Shown: piece by piece, positions 1 through 6,335 of the stretch | Numbering within the stretch: position 1 is the stretch's first letter | Layout: every line of letters begins with the position of its first letter | Source: JAYWIG01 sp043789035 | Lineage (GTDB): Bacteria; Pseudomonadota; Gammaproteobacteria; Burkholderiales; Burkholderiaceae_E | Assembly: GCA_043789035.1 (NCBI GenBank) | Contig: JAYWIG010000289.1 | Coordinates: 1-8,457 of the forward strand | DNA length: 8,457 bases | Direction: 5' to 3' | The notes under the pieces: model-generated | What the model saw: the letters and a program-made list of their open reading frames with translations, nothing else | Databases searched by the model: none | What the model was told of the DNA's origin: nothing | Program-made: the position numbers and the translations under genes

Positions 1-210
1 GAAGCGCCGCGCACCTTGTTTGAAGAAAAGTTGCCGCAATCTGTTGCTTGGGTCCTGGGTGCAGAAGGCACCGGCATGCGCAGGCTCACAAAAGAGCGCT
101 GCGATACTTTGGTGCGTATCCCGATGGCTGGCAAATGCGAGAGCTTGAATGTGTCGGTTGCCGCTGGCGTGGTGTTATACGAGAGTGTTCGGCAGAACGG
201 TTTGATTTAG
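1..210 (+). CDS. rlmB: 23S rRNA (guanosine-2'-O-)-methyltransferase RlmB, C-terminal part
   Basis: This is the last 69 codons of a SpoU/TrmH-family (SPOUT) rRNA methyltransferase, cut by the window start; the frame is open from base 1 and ends with TAG at 208-210. Visible are the two SAM-binding motifs that build the C-terminal trefoil knot: WVLGAEGTGMRRLT (motif 2) and RIPMAGKCESLNVSVAAGV (motif 3, with the SLNVSVAAG signature). The full protein is usually about 245 residues. RlmB methylates the 2'-O of G2251 in the peptidyl-transferase loop of 23S rRNA; that assignment rests on family knowledge, since sister SpoU enzymes such as TrmH share these motifs. The visible part is undamaged. It converges with the minus-strand Bug receptor gene, leaving 8 bases between the two stop codons. 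Confidence 0.9.
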   Translation, partial: EAPRTLFEEKLPQSVAWVLGAEGTGMRRLTKERCDTLVRIPMAGKCESLNVSVAAGVVLYESVRQNGLI

Positions 211-218
211 ATTGCAGA

Positions 219-1199
219 TCAATCAATAGTTGCGCCAGAGTCCTTCACTATTTTCGCCCAACGCACCAAGTCATCAGCCAACAACTTCGTTAACTGCTCT
301 GGTGTGCTTGGCGCAACCTCGGCGCCTTGCCCGGCCAAACGCTCAATCAAATCTTGTGCGGCAAGTACTTTGATGCTGGCAGCATAAAGCTTTTGAATAA
401 TGTCTTTTGGCGTACCAGCGGGCGCAAACATGCCATACCAAGAGTTTGCATATAAGCCGGGAATTGACTCAGCCAAGGTTGGCAATTCTGGGGCTAGTGC
501 GGTACGCTTTTCAGTGGCCACACCGATAACGCGTAGTTGACCTGCTTTTACAAAAGGCATTACTCCGGGAAAGCTGCCGAAAGTCATCGGCACCACGCCG
601 CTCACCACATCTGTTGCCGCGGCCGCTGCGCCTTTGTAGGGAATATGAGTTAGGTCTATGCCCGCGCTCTTGTTTAGCATTTCGCCAAGCAGGTGGTTTA
701 GCGTACCGTTGCCCGCAGAGGCATAGTTCAGTTTCCCCGGCTGCGGTTTTGCTAGAGTCACTATCTCTTTGAGGGTTTTGGGTGCAAAACTTGTATTGCT
801 GACCAACACGTACGGCGCCGTGGCTACTACCATGACCGGCTCGAAATCTTTGATCGGATCGAAACCAGTTTTCTTGTAAAGCGCAGGATTAATTGTTTGC
901 GCGCTTTGGGCTGTCAGCATAAACGTGTAGCCGTCTTTGGGCGCTCTAGCGACAAGTGCGGTGCCAATATTGCCTCCCGCGCCGGGGCGATTTTCAACCA
1001 CAACAGCTTGGCCCAACTGAATAGCTAGTTTTTGTGCAAAGGCGCGAGCCACTGTATCGTTTGCCCCGCCTGCAGCTTGGGGAACGATCAAAGTAATGCT
1101 TTTCGATGGCCACATATCCGTTGCTTGCGCAGTGGCATTGCCGAAGGCCACGCTGAGAATCAATCCGCAGGTAAGTGATAAAGCAGTAACGTGTTTCAT
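219..1199 (-). CDS. Bug/TctC-family periplasmic solute-binding protein (copy 1)
   Basis: A 326-residue protein of the Bug (TctC) receptor family, which captures small carboxylates or other organic acids in the periplasm for tripartite tricarboxylate-type transport. The start is ATG at 1199, chosen because GGGAAGG lies 8 bases upstream and the product then begins with a classic signal peptide (MKHVTALSL..., cleavage probably after ATA at 22-24). Family hallmarks: the GGANDTVAR loop (44-52), RPGAGGNIG (71-79), the ligand-loop segment NYASAGNGTLNHLLGE (158-173), HIPYKG (185-190) and the RWAKIVKDSGATID C-terminus. Length is normal. It is the last gene of the minus-strand run, 35 bases after dacB, and stops with TGA. 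No TctA/TctB membrane genes are nearby, so it is an orphan receptor here. The substrate cannot be read from the sequence. Confidence 0.93.
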   Translation of the reverse strand: MKHVTALSLTCGLILSVAFGNATAQATDMWPSKSITLIVPQAAGGANDTVARAFAQKLAIQLGQAVVVENRPGAGGNIGTALVARAPKDGYTFMLTAQSAQTINPALYKKTGFDPIKDFEPVMVVATAPYVLVSNTSFAPKTLKEIVTLAKPQPGKLNYASAGNGTLNHLLGEMLNKSAGIDLTHIPYKGAAAAATDVVSGVVPMTFGSFPGVMPFVKAGQLRVIGVATEKRTALAPELPTLAESIPGLYANSWYGMFAPAGTPKDIIQKLYAASIKVLAAQDLIERLAGQGAEVAPSTPEQLTKLLADDLVRWAKIVKDSGATID

Positions 1200-1214
1200 T
1201 TTCAAAACCTTCCC
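1200..1214 (-). promoter_or_regulatory. Ribosome binding site of Bug receptor copy 1
   Basis: GGGAAGG at 1214-1208 on the minus strand sits 8 bases before the ATG at 1199. It decides the start: the frame is open 19 codons further upstream, but only this ATG combines a good Shine-Dalgarno sequence with a signal peptide at the very N-terminus. Confidence 0.75.
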
Positions 1215-1234
1215 ATCAGTGAATGCGCAAGATT

Positions 1235-2707
1235 CTAGCCGTTGCTGTAAACCCATTCCACAAAAGCATCAATTGCTGGAACTGCGCGGGTAGCATTAGG
1301 ATGATTTACAAGCGCAACAACTGCATAAACTTGGCCAGATTTACCAGTCACGTAGCCTGCCACTGCTCGAACGTCGGTAAGCGTGCCAGTTTTCAAAAGC
1401 ACTTTGCCGGCCATGTCAACACGCTTTAAGCGACCGCCCATAGTGCCGTCGAGCCCAGCCACTGAAAGTGAGGAGCGAAATACCTTGTCGATTTTGCTAA
1501 AGCTCACGTCGCGTAATAGTTCTGCTAAAGCTCTAGGTTTACCGCGTTCATTGCGAGAAAGGCCTGACCCGTTTTCCACAGTTAAATCGGCTTCACTAAA
1601 GCCTCTGGTTTTTAGCCAGTTCGCGATGTTCGTCTGCGCCCCAGCGAGGGTGGCCGGCACATTGGGAAAACCTGGCGAGAGTGTTAATAATACATTTCTG
1701 CTCACTAGGTTATTGCTCCATTTATTTACTTGCTTAATCGCATCGAGTAGTTGAGCGGATTCCAAAATGGCAAATGGTCTTCTGGGCTTAGCAGCCCTTG
1801 GCGGTTTAGCGCCCAGCTTAAGTTTTACAGTGTTGGGAGCGGGGGTGTCAATCACTTGGCCAGTAAGTGAACCACCCGCAGCTTTCCAGGCAGAAAGCAC
1901 AGCCGCCGCAGAAAAAGTCTGCATGTCGAATGGGTTTATTTCCACCACAACCGCTGTACAGTCGTTTGCCCATTCACCGCTGACTATCACTTTGCGATTA
2001 GCGCTTGTTTCATCGAACTCGACTGATATCGGGGCTTTATTCGCCGCACAACGATTGATCGATTTCGTCTGATCAACAATGTCGATGCCATCGAGAGCTG
2101 GTTCGAAACTAATCACCTTTTTGTCAGCGACATTCGATATCTTGACTTTGAGCATACCTCCATCAATCACCAAAGCATCGGGTAGCGCATGGTGGGTGTT
2201 TCGCCAATCTGGCTTGGGCGTATTGGCGTGATCCTTTTCGTTCAGTGAAAATCGTTGCCTATCAAGAACAATATTGCCAGCGATTTCTTTAACGCCACGC
2301 TTTTGTAGTTGCGCAAACCAGGTTGTAAGTTTGGTGGAATCGAGCAAAGGATCGCCACCGCCAACGATTAGCAAATCGCCAGCGAGAATGCCGTTTTCCA
2401 ACTTGCCATTAACGAAGGCATTGGTATGCCATTTAAATGCGGGGCCGAGAACGTCTAACGCCGCTACCGAAGTCATGACTTTGGTGGTCGATGCTAGGAT
2501 GAGTGCTGTTTCAGCGTTGTGGGCAAACTTTGGAGTAATTTGATCGAGAGCGAGTGCATAGAGCCCTACACCCTCGGCAGACACTCCTGCGCGCTTAAAG
2601 GCATCCAGAGGGTTCGTCTCGGCTTGAACATGTGGGAGGATCGAAACAAGGGCAAGAGCTAGAAAGAAAATTTTCAGGAACACAGAGGCCTTAATCGATA
2701 GTGGCAC
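1235..2707 (-). CDS. dacB: D-alanyl-D-alanine carboxypeptidase/endopeptidase (PBP4 type, peptidase S13)
   Basis: A 490-residue low-molecular-mass penicillin-binding protein that trims pentapeptides and cleaves cross-links in peptidoglycan in the periplasm. All three active-site motifs are present: SxxK as STTK (73-76, nucleophile S73), SxN as SNN (331-333) and KTG (439-441). The S13-type segment ENGSGLSRNER (378-388) is also present. The large insert between SxxK and SxN is typical of S13, and total length matches E. coli PBP4 (about 477). A signal peptide ends near HVQA (26-29). Two cysteines, C220 and C250, in the insert could pair. The start is GTG at 2707, overlapping the upstream Bug gene by 17 bases, with AAGG 6 bases upstream. 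GTG at 2683 (8 codons shorter, also behind an AAGG) is a real alternative and leaves a 7-base gap. Either way translation is probably coupled to the Bug gene. The gene stops with TAG and is intact. Confidence 0.93.
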   Translation of the reverse strand: MPLSIKASVFLKIFFLALALVSILPHVQAETNPLDAFKRAGVSAEGVGLYALALDQITPKFAHNAETALILASTTKVMTSVAALDVLGPAFKWHTNAFVNGKLENGILAGDLLIVGGGDPLLDSTKLTTWFAQLQKRGVKEIAGNIVLDRQRFSLNEKDHANTPKPDWRNTHHALPDALVIDGGMLKVKISNVADKKVISFEPALDGIDIVDQTKSINRCAANKAPISVEFDETSANRKVIVSGEWANDCTAVVVEINPFDMQTFSAAAVLSAWKAAGGSLTGQVIDTPAPNTVKLKLGAKPPRAAKPRRPFAILESAQLLDAIKQVNKWSNNLVSRNVLLTLSPGFPNVPATLAGAQTNIANWLKTRGFSEADLTVENGSGLSRNERGKPRALAELLRDVSFSKIDKVFRSSLSVAGLDGTMGGRLKRVDMAGKVLLKTGTLTDVRAVAGYVTGKSGQVYAVVALVNHPNATRAVPAIDAFVEWVYSNG

Positions 2708-3692
2708 CAGCCGCCTTGACTACTTCAGCCCAGCGTACTCGATCGGTTTTCACCGTTGCCTTAAATTGTTCTGGTGTTTCATAGCGAATGCTATTTCCTG
2801 AGCCCGTTAAACGCTGAACTATGTCCGGTGTTTCTAGTATTTTACGTACCGCACTATTAATTTGATTGACCACTGCAGCGTCCATACCTTTGGGGCCGAT
2901 TAAGCCAAACCAAATGTAGCTCGTAAAGCCCGCTAGGCCAGCAACACCGCTTTCAGAAATCGTCGGCACTTCCGCTACCGCCGGTACTCGCTTTGGGGTC
3001 GTTACACCTAACAAGCGCACTTTGTTGGCTTTGTATTGCGCAATAACGGTTTGTACTTGGTTCATGATGCAGCAAACCTCACCCTTTAATACCGCCTGCA
3101 TTGCTTCTGGCCCGCCCTTATAGGGTACGTGCACAAGATTCAATCCGGCTTTGGTATTGAATTCAGCAAAGGCCAAGTGCGTGCCTGTGCCATTACCGGT
3201 CGACGCATAGTTGTATTTACCGGGGTTCGCTTTTACAAGATCAACAAATTCTTTGAGTGTTTTTACATTTACCACATCAGGGTTGACCGTCAACACATTC
3301 GACACATCGACTAGTGGCACGACGGGTGTGAAATCGTTTTCGACATCGAAGGGTAGTTTCTTATACAACGCGGCATTAATGCCGTGCGTGCCGGAAGTTG
3401 CGAGAACTAAGGTGTGCCCATCAGGTTTCGCTTTAGCAACAAGTTCTGAAGCGATATTTCCACCAGCGCCTGCTTTATAGTCAATCACCACATTCGTATT
3501 TAAAAGTTTTTGCAAGGGCTCTTGAATTTGGCGACCTACAACATCGACACCGGAGCCAGCTGGGAACGTCATCACAATGGTAATTGGTTTGCCACCCTGA
3601 AATTCAATAGTTTGTGCATTGGCGGCGAGTGGTTGTGCCATTGCGATGATGCTCATAAGGGACAAGGTAGGTATTAACTTCGATAGGAACAT
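2691..3692 (-). CDS. Bug/TctC-family periplasmic solute-binding protein (copy 2)
   Basis: A 333-residue Bug-family receptor, paralogous to the copy beyond dacB: both end in (V)RWA..VK..GATID and share the FDxxxDF, NYAS.GNGT and VPYKG/IPYKG segments. The start is ATG at 3692, with GGAGAG 6 bases upstream and a signal peptide (MFLSKLIPTL..., cleavage probably after ANA at 24-26). Other hallmarks: FPAGSGVDVVGR (43-54), KAGAGGNI (73-80), NYASTGNGTGTHLAF (161-175) and VPYKGG (189-194). An adjacent Cys pair at 207-208 (GEVCCIMNQ) is unusual at a place where the family normally has non-cysteine residues. Length is normal. It begins 20 bases after the lipoprotein gene and its last 17 bases overlap the dacB start, so it sits inside the same transcription unit. 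The ligand is unknown and no transporter membrane subunits are in the window. Confidence 0.93.
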   Translation of the reverse strand: MFLSKLIPTLSLMSIIAMAQPLAANAQTIEFQGGKPITIVMTFPAGSGVDVVGRQIQEPLQKLLNTNVVIDYKAGAGGNIASELVAKAKPDGHTLVLATSGTHGINAALYKKLPFDVENDFTPVVPLVDVSNVLTVNPDVVNVKTLKEFVDLVKANPGKYNYASTGNGTGTHLAFAEFNTKAGLNLVHVPYKGGPEAMQAVLKGEVCCIMNQVQTVIAQYKANKVRLLGVTTPKRVPAVAEVPTISESGVAGLAGFTSYIWFGLIGPKGMDAAVVNQINSAVRKILETPDIVQRLTGSGNSIRYETPEQFKATVKTDRVRWAEVVKAAGATID

Positions 3693-3704
3693 GAATGACT
3701 CTCC
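3693..3704 (-). promoter_or_regulatory. Ribosome binding site of Bug receptor copy 2
   Basis: GGAGAG at 3704-3699 on the minus strand, 6 bases before ATG 3692. It selects this start over an upstream in-frame codon 13 residues earlier that would lie inside the lipoprotein gene. It fills most of the 20-base gap between the two genes. Confidence 0.75.
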
Positions 3705-3712
3705 AATCAGCT

Positions 3713-4393
3713 TTATAAAGGGATCTCGCACAGTAAATCAGACTTAAGTGTCATAGGTACTTCTTTGCCATTGCGAAGCACTACGACACTATACGGAGCC
3801 GACCATTTTCGAGATTCGGTGGCCAGCGTTTTCCCCGCATCGGGCTGAGTTGATTTCACGCGCCCAACTTGCACCAATCTATCGCCAACTACAATATTAA
3901 GCTTTGCAGCCGCCGCCCCTGGTGCGACGGCGATCACAATAAAGTCAGTGGTATTGCCATATTTACGCTTCACAGCGTCGGCAAACTCTCCTTGAAATGT
4001 TGCCGGCTGTAGCATTCTCAGACCGTAACTGTAGCCCTTGCTTGCTGGGCATTTTGGTCCAAGCTTCATTCGCAAAGGATAATCCTGGCGCCATTTTTTT
4101 GTGTAGTCACTCAGAATCGAATCTAAGGATTTTTCTGCAACCTCTGGTGGTAATGGGGCGGTTGGAGGTGGAGGTGGAGGAGATGCCACTGGCGGTGTGG
4201 GCCGCGTTTCTGGTTCCCGCTTAGGCGGGGCGCTGGGCGAAGGGCTTTGCGTGCTAGGTTTATTCGCGCAGGCACCCAACCCCGTAAATACGAGTATAAG
4301 GATTGCAGCGATGAGCGGCGATGTATTCAAGAAGTTCTTGCTTTGGTTTGTGTTGCGGTGTTCTATGCTGTGTAAGCTCCGCGCTTTATGCAT
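3713..4393 (-). CDS. Proline-rich lipoprotein with a PDZ-like C-terminal domain
   Basis: A 226-residue protein I cannot name. The N-terminus carries a hydrophobic stretch (about 27-40) ending in a lipobox, LGAC (39-42), so C42 should be lipidated. A low-complexity Pro/Ser linker follows (about 46-84, including six consecutive prolines), then a globular part. Residues about 150-215 resemble a PDZ fold: FIVIAVAPGAAAAKLNI, then VGDRLVQVGRV, then SVVVLRNGKEV. Two further cysteines (C115, C222) could form a disulfide. The likely role is an envelope scaffold or sensor anchored to a membrane, by inference only. ATG 4393 is the only Met before the signal. It has no recognisable Shine-Dalgarno sequence, lies inside the 3' end of speD (31-base overlap, different frame) and leaves a long 26-residue polar N-region, so the true start is uncertain; TTG at codon 22 is possible. 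It ends with TAA. Confidence 0.8.
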   Translation of the reverse strand: MHKARSLHSIEHRNTNQSKNFLNTSPLIAAILILVFTGLGACANKPSTQSPSPSAPPKREPETRPTPPVASPPPPPPTAPLPPEVAEKSLDSILSDYTKKWRQDYPLRMKLGPKCPASKGYSYGLRMLQPATFQGEFADAVKRKYGNTTDFIVIAVAPGAAAAKLNIVVGDRLVQVGRVKSTQPDAGKTLATESRKWSAPYSVVVLRNGKEVPMTLKSDLLCEIPL

Positions 4394-4729
4394 TTTATTT
4401 GATATTCGCGTGGTTTAAGTTCGCGCAGTAAATACTCAGCAGCCAGATTTGGGTCGAGTGTACCGCACATATAAACATCAAGCGCTGCAAATTCAAGTTC
4501 GGGCCAGGTGTGAATCGAAATATGCGACTCGGCAAGGATTGCTACACCGGTAACGCCCTAGCCTTCTCCGAACTGATGAAAATGGCATGACAACACGGTT
4601 GCTCCTGAACAGGCTGCAGCTTGTCGAATACATTGTTCAAGTGCATTCAGATTTTTTAGCAGAGCGATCTGTACACCGTGAAAATCAGCCAGTATATGCG
4701 CGCCTTTTGCATTTGGGGGCAGCCAGCAC
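4363..4729 (-). pseudogene. speD: S-adenosylmethionine decarboxylase proenzyme, interrupted
   Basis: The frame encodes a recognisable prokaryotic SpeD of about 120 residues: AKGAHILADFHGVQIALL, SGATVLSCHFHQFGEG, GVTGVAILAESHISIHTWPE, then a LDVYMCG segment, ending at TAG 4365-4363. Such enzymes self-cleave to a pyruvoyl cofactor and make decarboxylated SAM for polyamine synthesis. The cleavage Ser in AESHIS (codon 4527-4525) is present. Two lesions are seen. First, TAG at 4560-4558 interrupts GEG-GVTG where I expect Gln (CAG to TAG is one transition), so only the N-terminal part without the cleavage site would be made. Second, the frame has no normal start. The natural start, GTG 4729-4727 overlapping the previous stop as TAGTG, is in another frame; removing one base from the run of five at 4715-4719 joins them and gives MLAAPNAKGAHIL. 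The pseudogene call assumes both lesions are real. Confidence 0.85.
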
Positions 4730-4893
4730 TACTTGTGACCGCCTGAGTAACCGCCGCCACCGCCGAAGCCACCGGTGCCGCTTGAACTCCCACCAGAGCT
4801 TCGATAGCCTTGGCCCATCCTATCGTTGTAAACCATGGTCGTGCAGATAACTACAACTAGGAGAGCGTAGGCAACGTAGAGCATTCTTTTCAT
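4729..4893 (-). CDS. Small single-pass membrane protein with a glycine-rich tail
   Basis: A 54-residue ORF starting at ATG 4893 and ending at TAG 4731-4729. Residues 1-22 are MKRMLYVAYALLVVVICTTM plus VY, a positively charged start followed by one hydrophobic helix. The rest is low complexity, rich in Gly and Ser, with a run of five glycines, and ends in GYSGGHK. Small proteins, or tails of larger ones, with this design and a GGHK-like end accompany DUF4178/speD genes in betaproteobacteria as I recall them. The function is unknown. It starts 9 bases after the restored end of the DUF4178 gene, and its stop overlaps the presumed speD GTG as TAGTG, which supports translational coupling in an operon. 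The Shine-Dalgarno sequence is weak (AAAGA). It is the only member of the polyamine group without visible damage. Confidence 0.75.
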   Translation of the reverse strand: MKRMLYVAYALLVVVICTTMVYNDRMGQGYRSSGGSSSGTGGFGGGGGYSGGHK

Positions 4894-4902
4894 AATGTCT
4901 TT

Positions 4903-6332
4903 TTAATCGCCATCATTGAAGTAACCCAAGGGCAGCCATAGTGCGAAAAGCCCGATGATGAGTGCTGTCGATGGATCGTTAAATCCTGCGGCTATCCACG
5001 CTGGCCCTGTGACGATAGCGAGTATTGCAGAGAAAATAATTGCGAGATCTTTGGGTGTTTTTTTACTTTCTCAGTGACGTCATTTTTAGAAAAAATACGG
5101 GTTTGGTTCGCAGAAGGTTCGTGTCCGAAACTCTTTAGCAGCTCCAGCCCATTAACCGAAACTGCCTTTGTCCAAGTAACTTCTTCGGCGGTACTTTCTC
5201 GGCTCAGTGAAACGCCGCTTCCTTTGTATTCGGCAACATTGCAAATGTCTCCTACTTTTACTTCCCAGTTAAAACTGCCCGCAGCGTAACTAGTAACGGC
5301 CATATAGCTATCACTTTGCAGAATTTTGTTACCCTCGAAGTTCGCTACTGTTCCTGATAGTGTTGGATGTTTAGTTAACACCTCACCAAACTGCCATTGA
5401 AAGTTCGCAAAAATGAGCCATGCAAAATATTTCGATGGGTTGTAAATTAAGTACTCTTCCCAATCTTCGCTGGTGTCTTGTGAAGCGTGTTTTACAACCA
5501 CACCTAACACCGTCCATTTTGTGCCATTGAAGGTGCCTTCGTCACCGGGGTTTAATGCCGTGTCTGGCTTGTTAGCTTCAACTACTGCAGCTTGTGCCGC
5601 GATAGGGGAGTTTTTGAGGGCACCTGCATAGAATGCTTGGCTGCTATTGCATTGCGGACAAATAATTTCTGGAGTGAGTGACGGAACGATCTTTATCGTT
5701 GCGCCGCAAGACGCGCAGGACAGCGCTTGAATCGATTTGGAGTTTATCTGCCCAATGCTCGCATCACCGAGGGTATTGGGCTCAAGCGTTTTGAGCAGCG
5801 TAAATTTAAGCGCCTCAATGGCGACAGTTTGGCCAACAAAGAGTTCTGGTATTGGTTCTGAATAATCGAGCTTCGCTAGAACTTCATTGCTCTGGAAATC
5901 AATGGTTTTGGCTTGCCAACGATCAGTCAGAGGAAAGGGTAGTTCGCCTTCGGCTGCAACGCACTGTGCGGTGCGTTCATCAGTGGCTGTAAGAGCTTGG
6001 CCGTTAATGCGTAAAGTTTGGCCGACTAAAACACGATCATATTCTGGAAAGGCTGTTTTGTTGGTAGCACCTGCTTCGAGCATCACAGCAAAAATGCCCG
6101 ATGCTTCGCTTAGCCATCCAGTTTTTCCGTCGTTGAATACAATGAACCATTCGTTCCAGTAGCCCGCGTTATAGTTAAGCTGGATGCGGCTAATAACGGT
6201 AAATTTTGCCTGCGCATACAGGCCGCCTGTGCCGATTTGAACGCGACTAGCGTCGTTAAATAGCTCGCCTTGTTTGCCAATCCTTTGCAGAGTGTCGGCA
6301 TCGCGAACAAGCGTCGATTTGCAAAACTTGCA
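4903..6332 (-). pseudogene. DUF4178 zinc-ribbon protein, 5'-truncated and frameshifted
   Basis: A protein with two DUF4178-like units, each preceded by a zinc ribbon. The frame opens at TGC 6332 with CKFCKSTLVRDADTLQRIG, the second half of the first zinc ribbon. The family normally has about 20-25 more residues before it with a CPSCG knuckle, and these are missing; a TGA precedes directly. The first DUF4178 unit includes the segment SRIQLNYNAGYWNEWFIVF and then GWLSE. The second ribbon is CASCGATIKIVPSLTPEIIC plus PQC (about 5725-5650), followed by a second unit with GTKWTVLGVVV and EEYLIYNP. The uninterrupted frame stops at TAG 4994-4992 with an unconvincing tail. Adding one A to the run of seven at 5064-5058 instead gives KVKKTPKDLAIIFSAILAIV and a 51-residue tail with two hydrophobic stretches, ending at TAA 4905-4903, just before the small membrane gene. 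DUF4178 proteins are linked to membrane-type spermidine synthases; their biochemical role is unknown. No usable start remains except internal ones such as GTG/ATG near 6089-6086. Confidence 0.8.
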
Positions 6333-6335
6333 TCA
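6325..6335. other. Rearrangement junction joining two truncated genes head to head
   Basis: Homology to DUF4178 on the minus strand runs up to CKFC (codon TGC at 6332-6330) and then meets a stop. Homology to the spermidine-synthase family on the plus strand begins at about LHHPAL (codon TTG at 6328-6330). Both genes lack their 5' portions exactly here, and the two homologies overlap by about five bases (ttgca, 6328-6332), as expected for a breakpoint with microhomology. No insertion-sequence ends or target duplications are visible. An inversion with deletion or a chimeric assembly would look the same. Confidence 0.65.

Noticed and set aside
202..226. Inverted repeat TTGATT/AATCAA (or GATTG/CAATC) between the converging rlmB and Bug genes as a bidirectional terminator.
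   Set aside because: The stem is only 5-6 AT-rich pairs with no convincing T-run, and it largely lies inside the two coding ends.
1383..2543. Several plus-strand ORFs of 89-123 codons opposite dacB.
   Set aside because: They mirror the dacB coding frame, which has all three active-site motifs; their translations show no motifs and their starts lack ribosome sites.
4468..4496. Promoter-like TTGAAT - 17 bases - TATATG on the minus strand upstream of the lipoprotein gene.
   Set aside because: Each box matches consensus in only four of six positions, and the stretch is conserved SpeD coding sequence (ELEFAALDVYMCG), so chance is a sufficient explanation. It would need start-site mapping.
4587..4850. 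Plus-strand ORF of 87 codons across speD and the small membrane gene.
   Set aside because: It is antisense to two recognisable genes, has low-complexity Arg/His content created by the Gly-rich complement, and has no family resemblance.
6274..6327. ATG at 6274 as the true start of the plus-strand spermidine synthase gene.
   Set aside because: These 18 codons are the exact antisense of well-conserved DUF4178 sequence (STLVRDADTLQRIG) and do not resemble a SpeE N-terminus. The frame is open there by chance.
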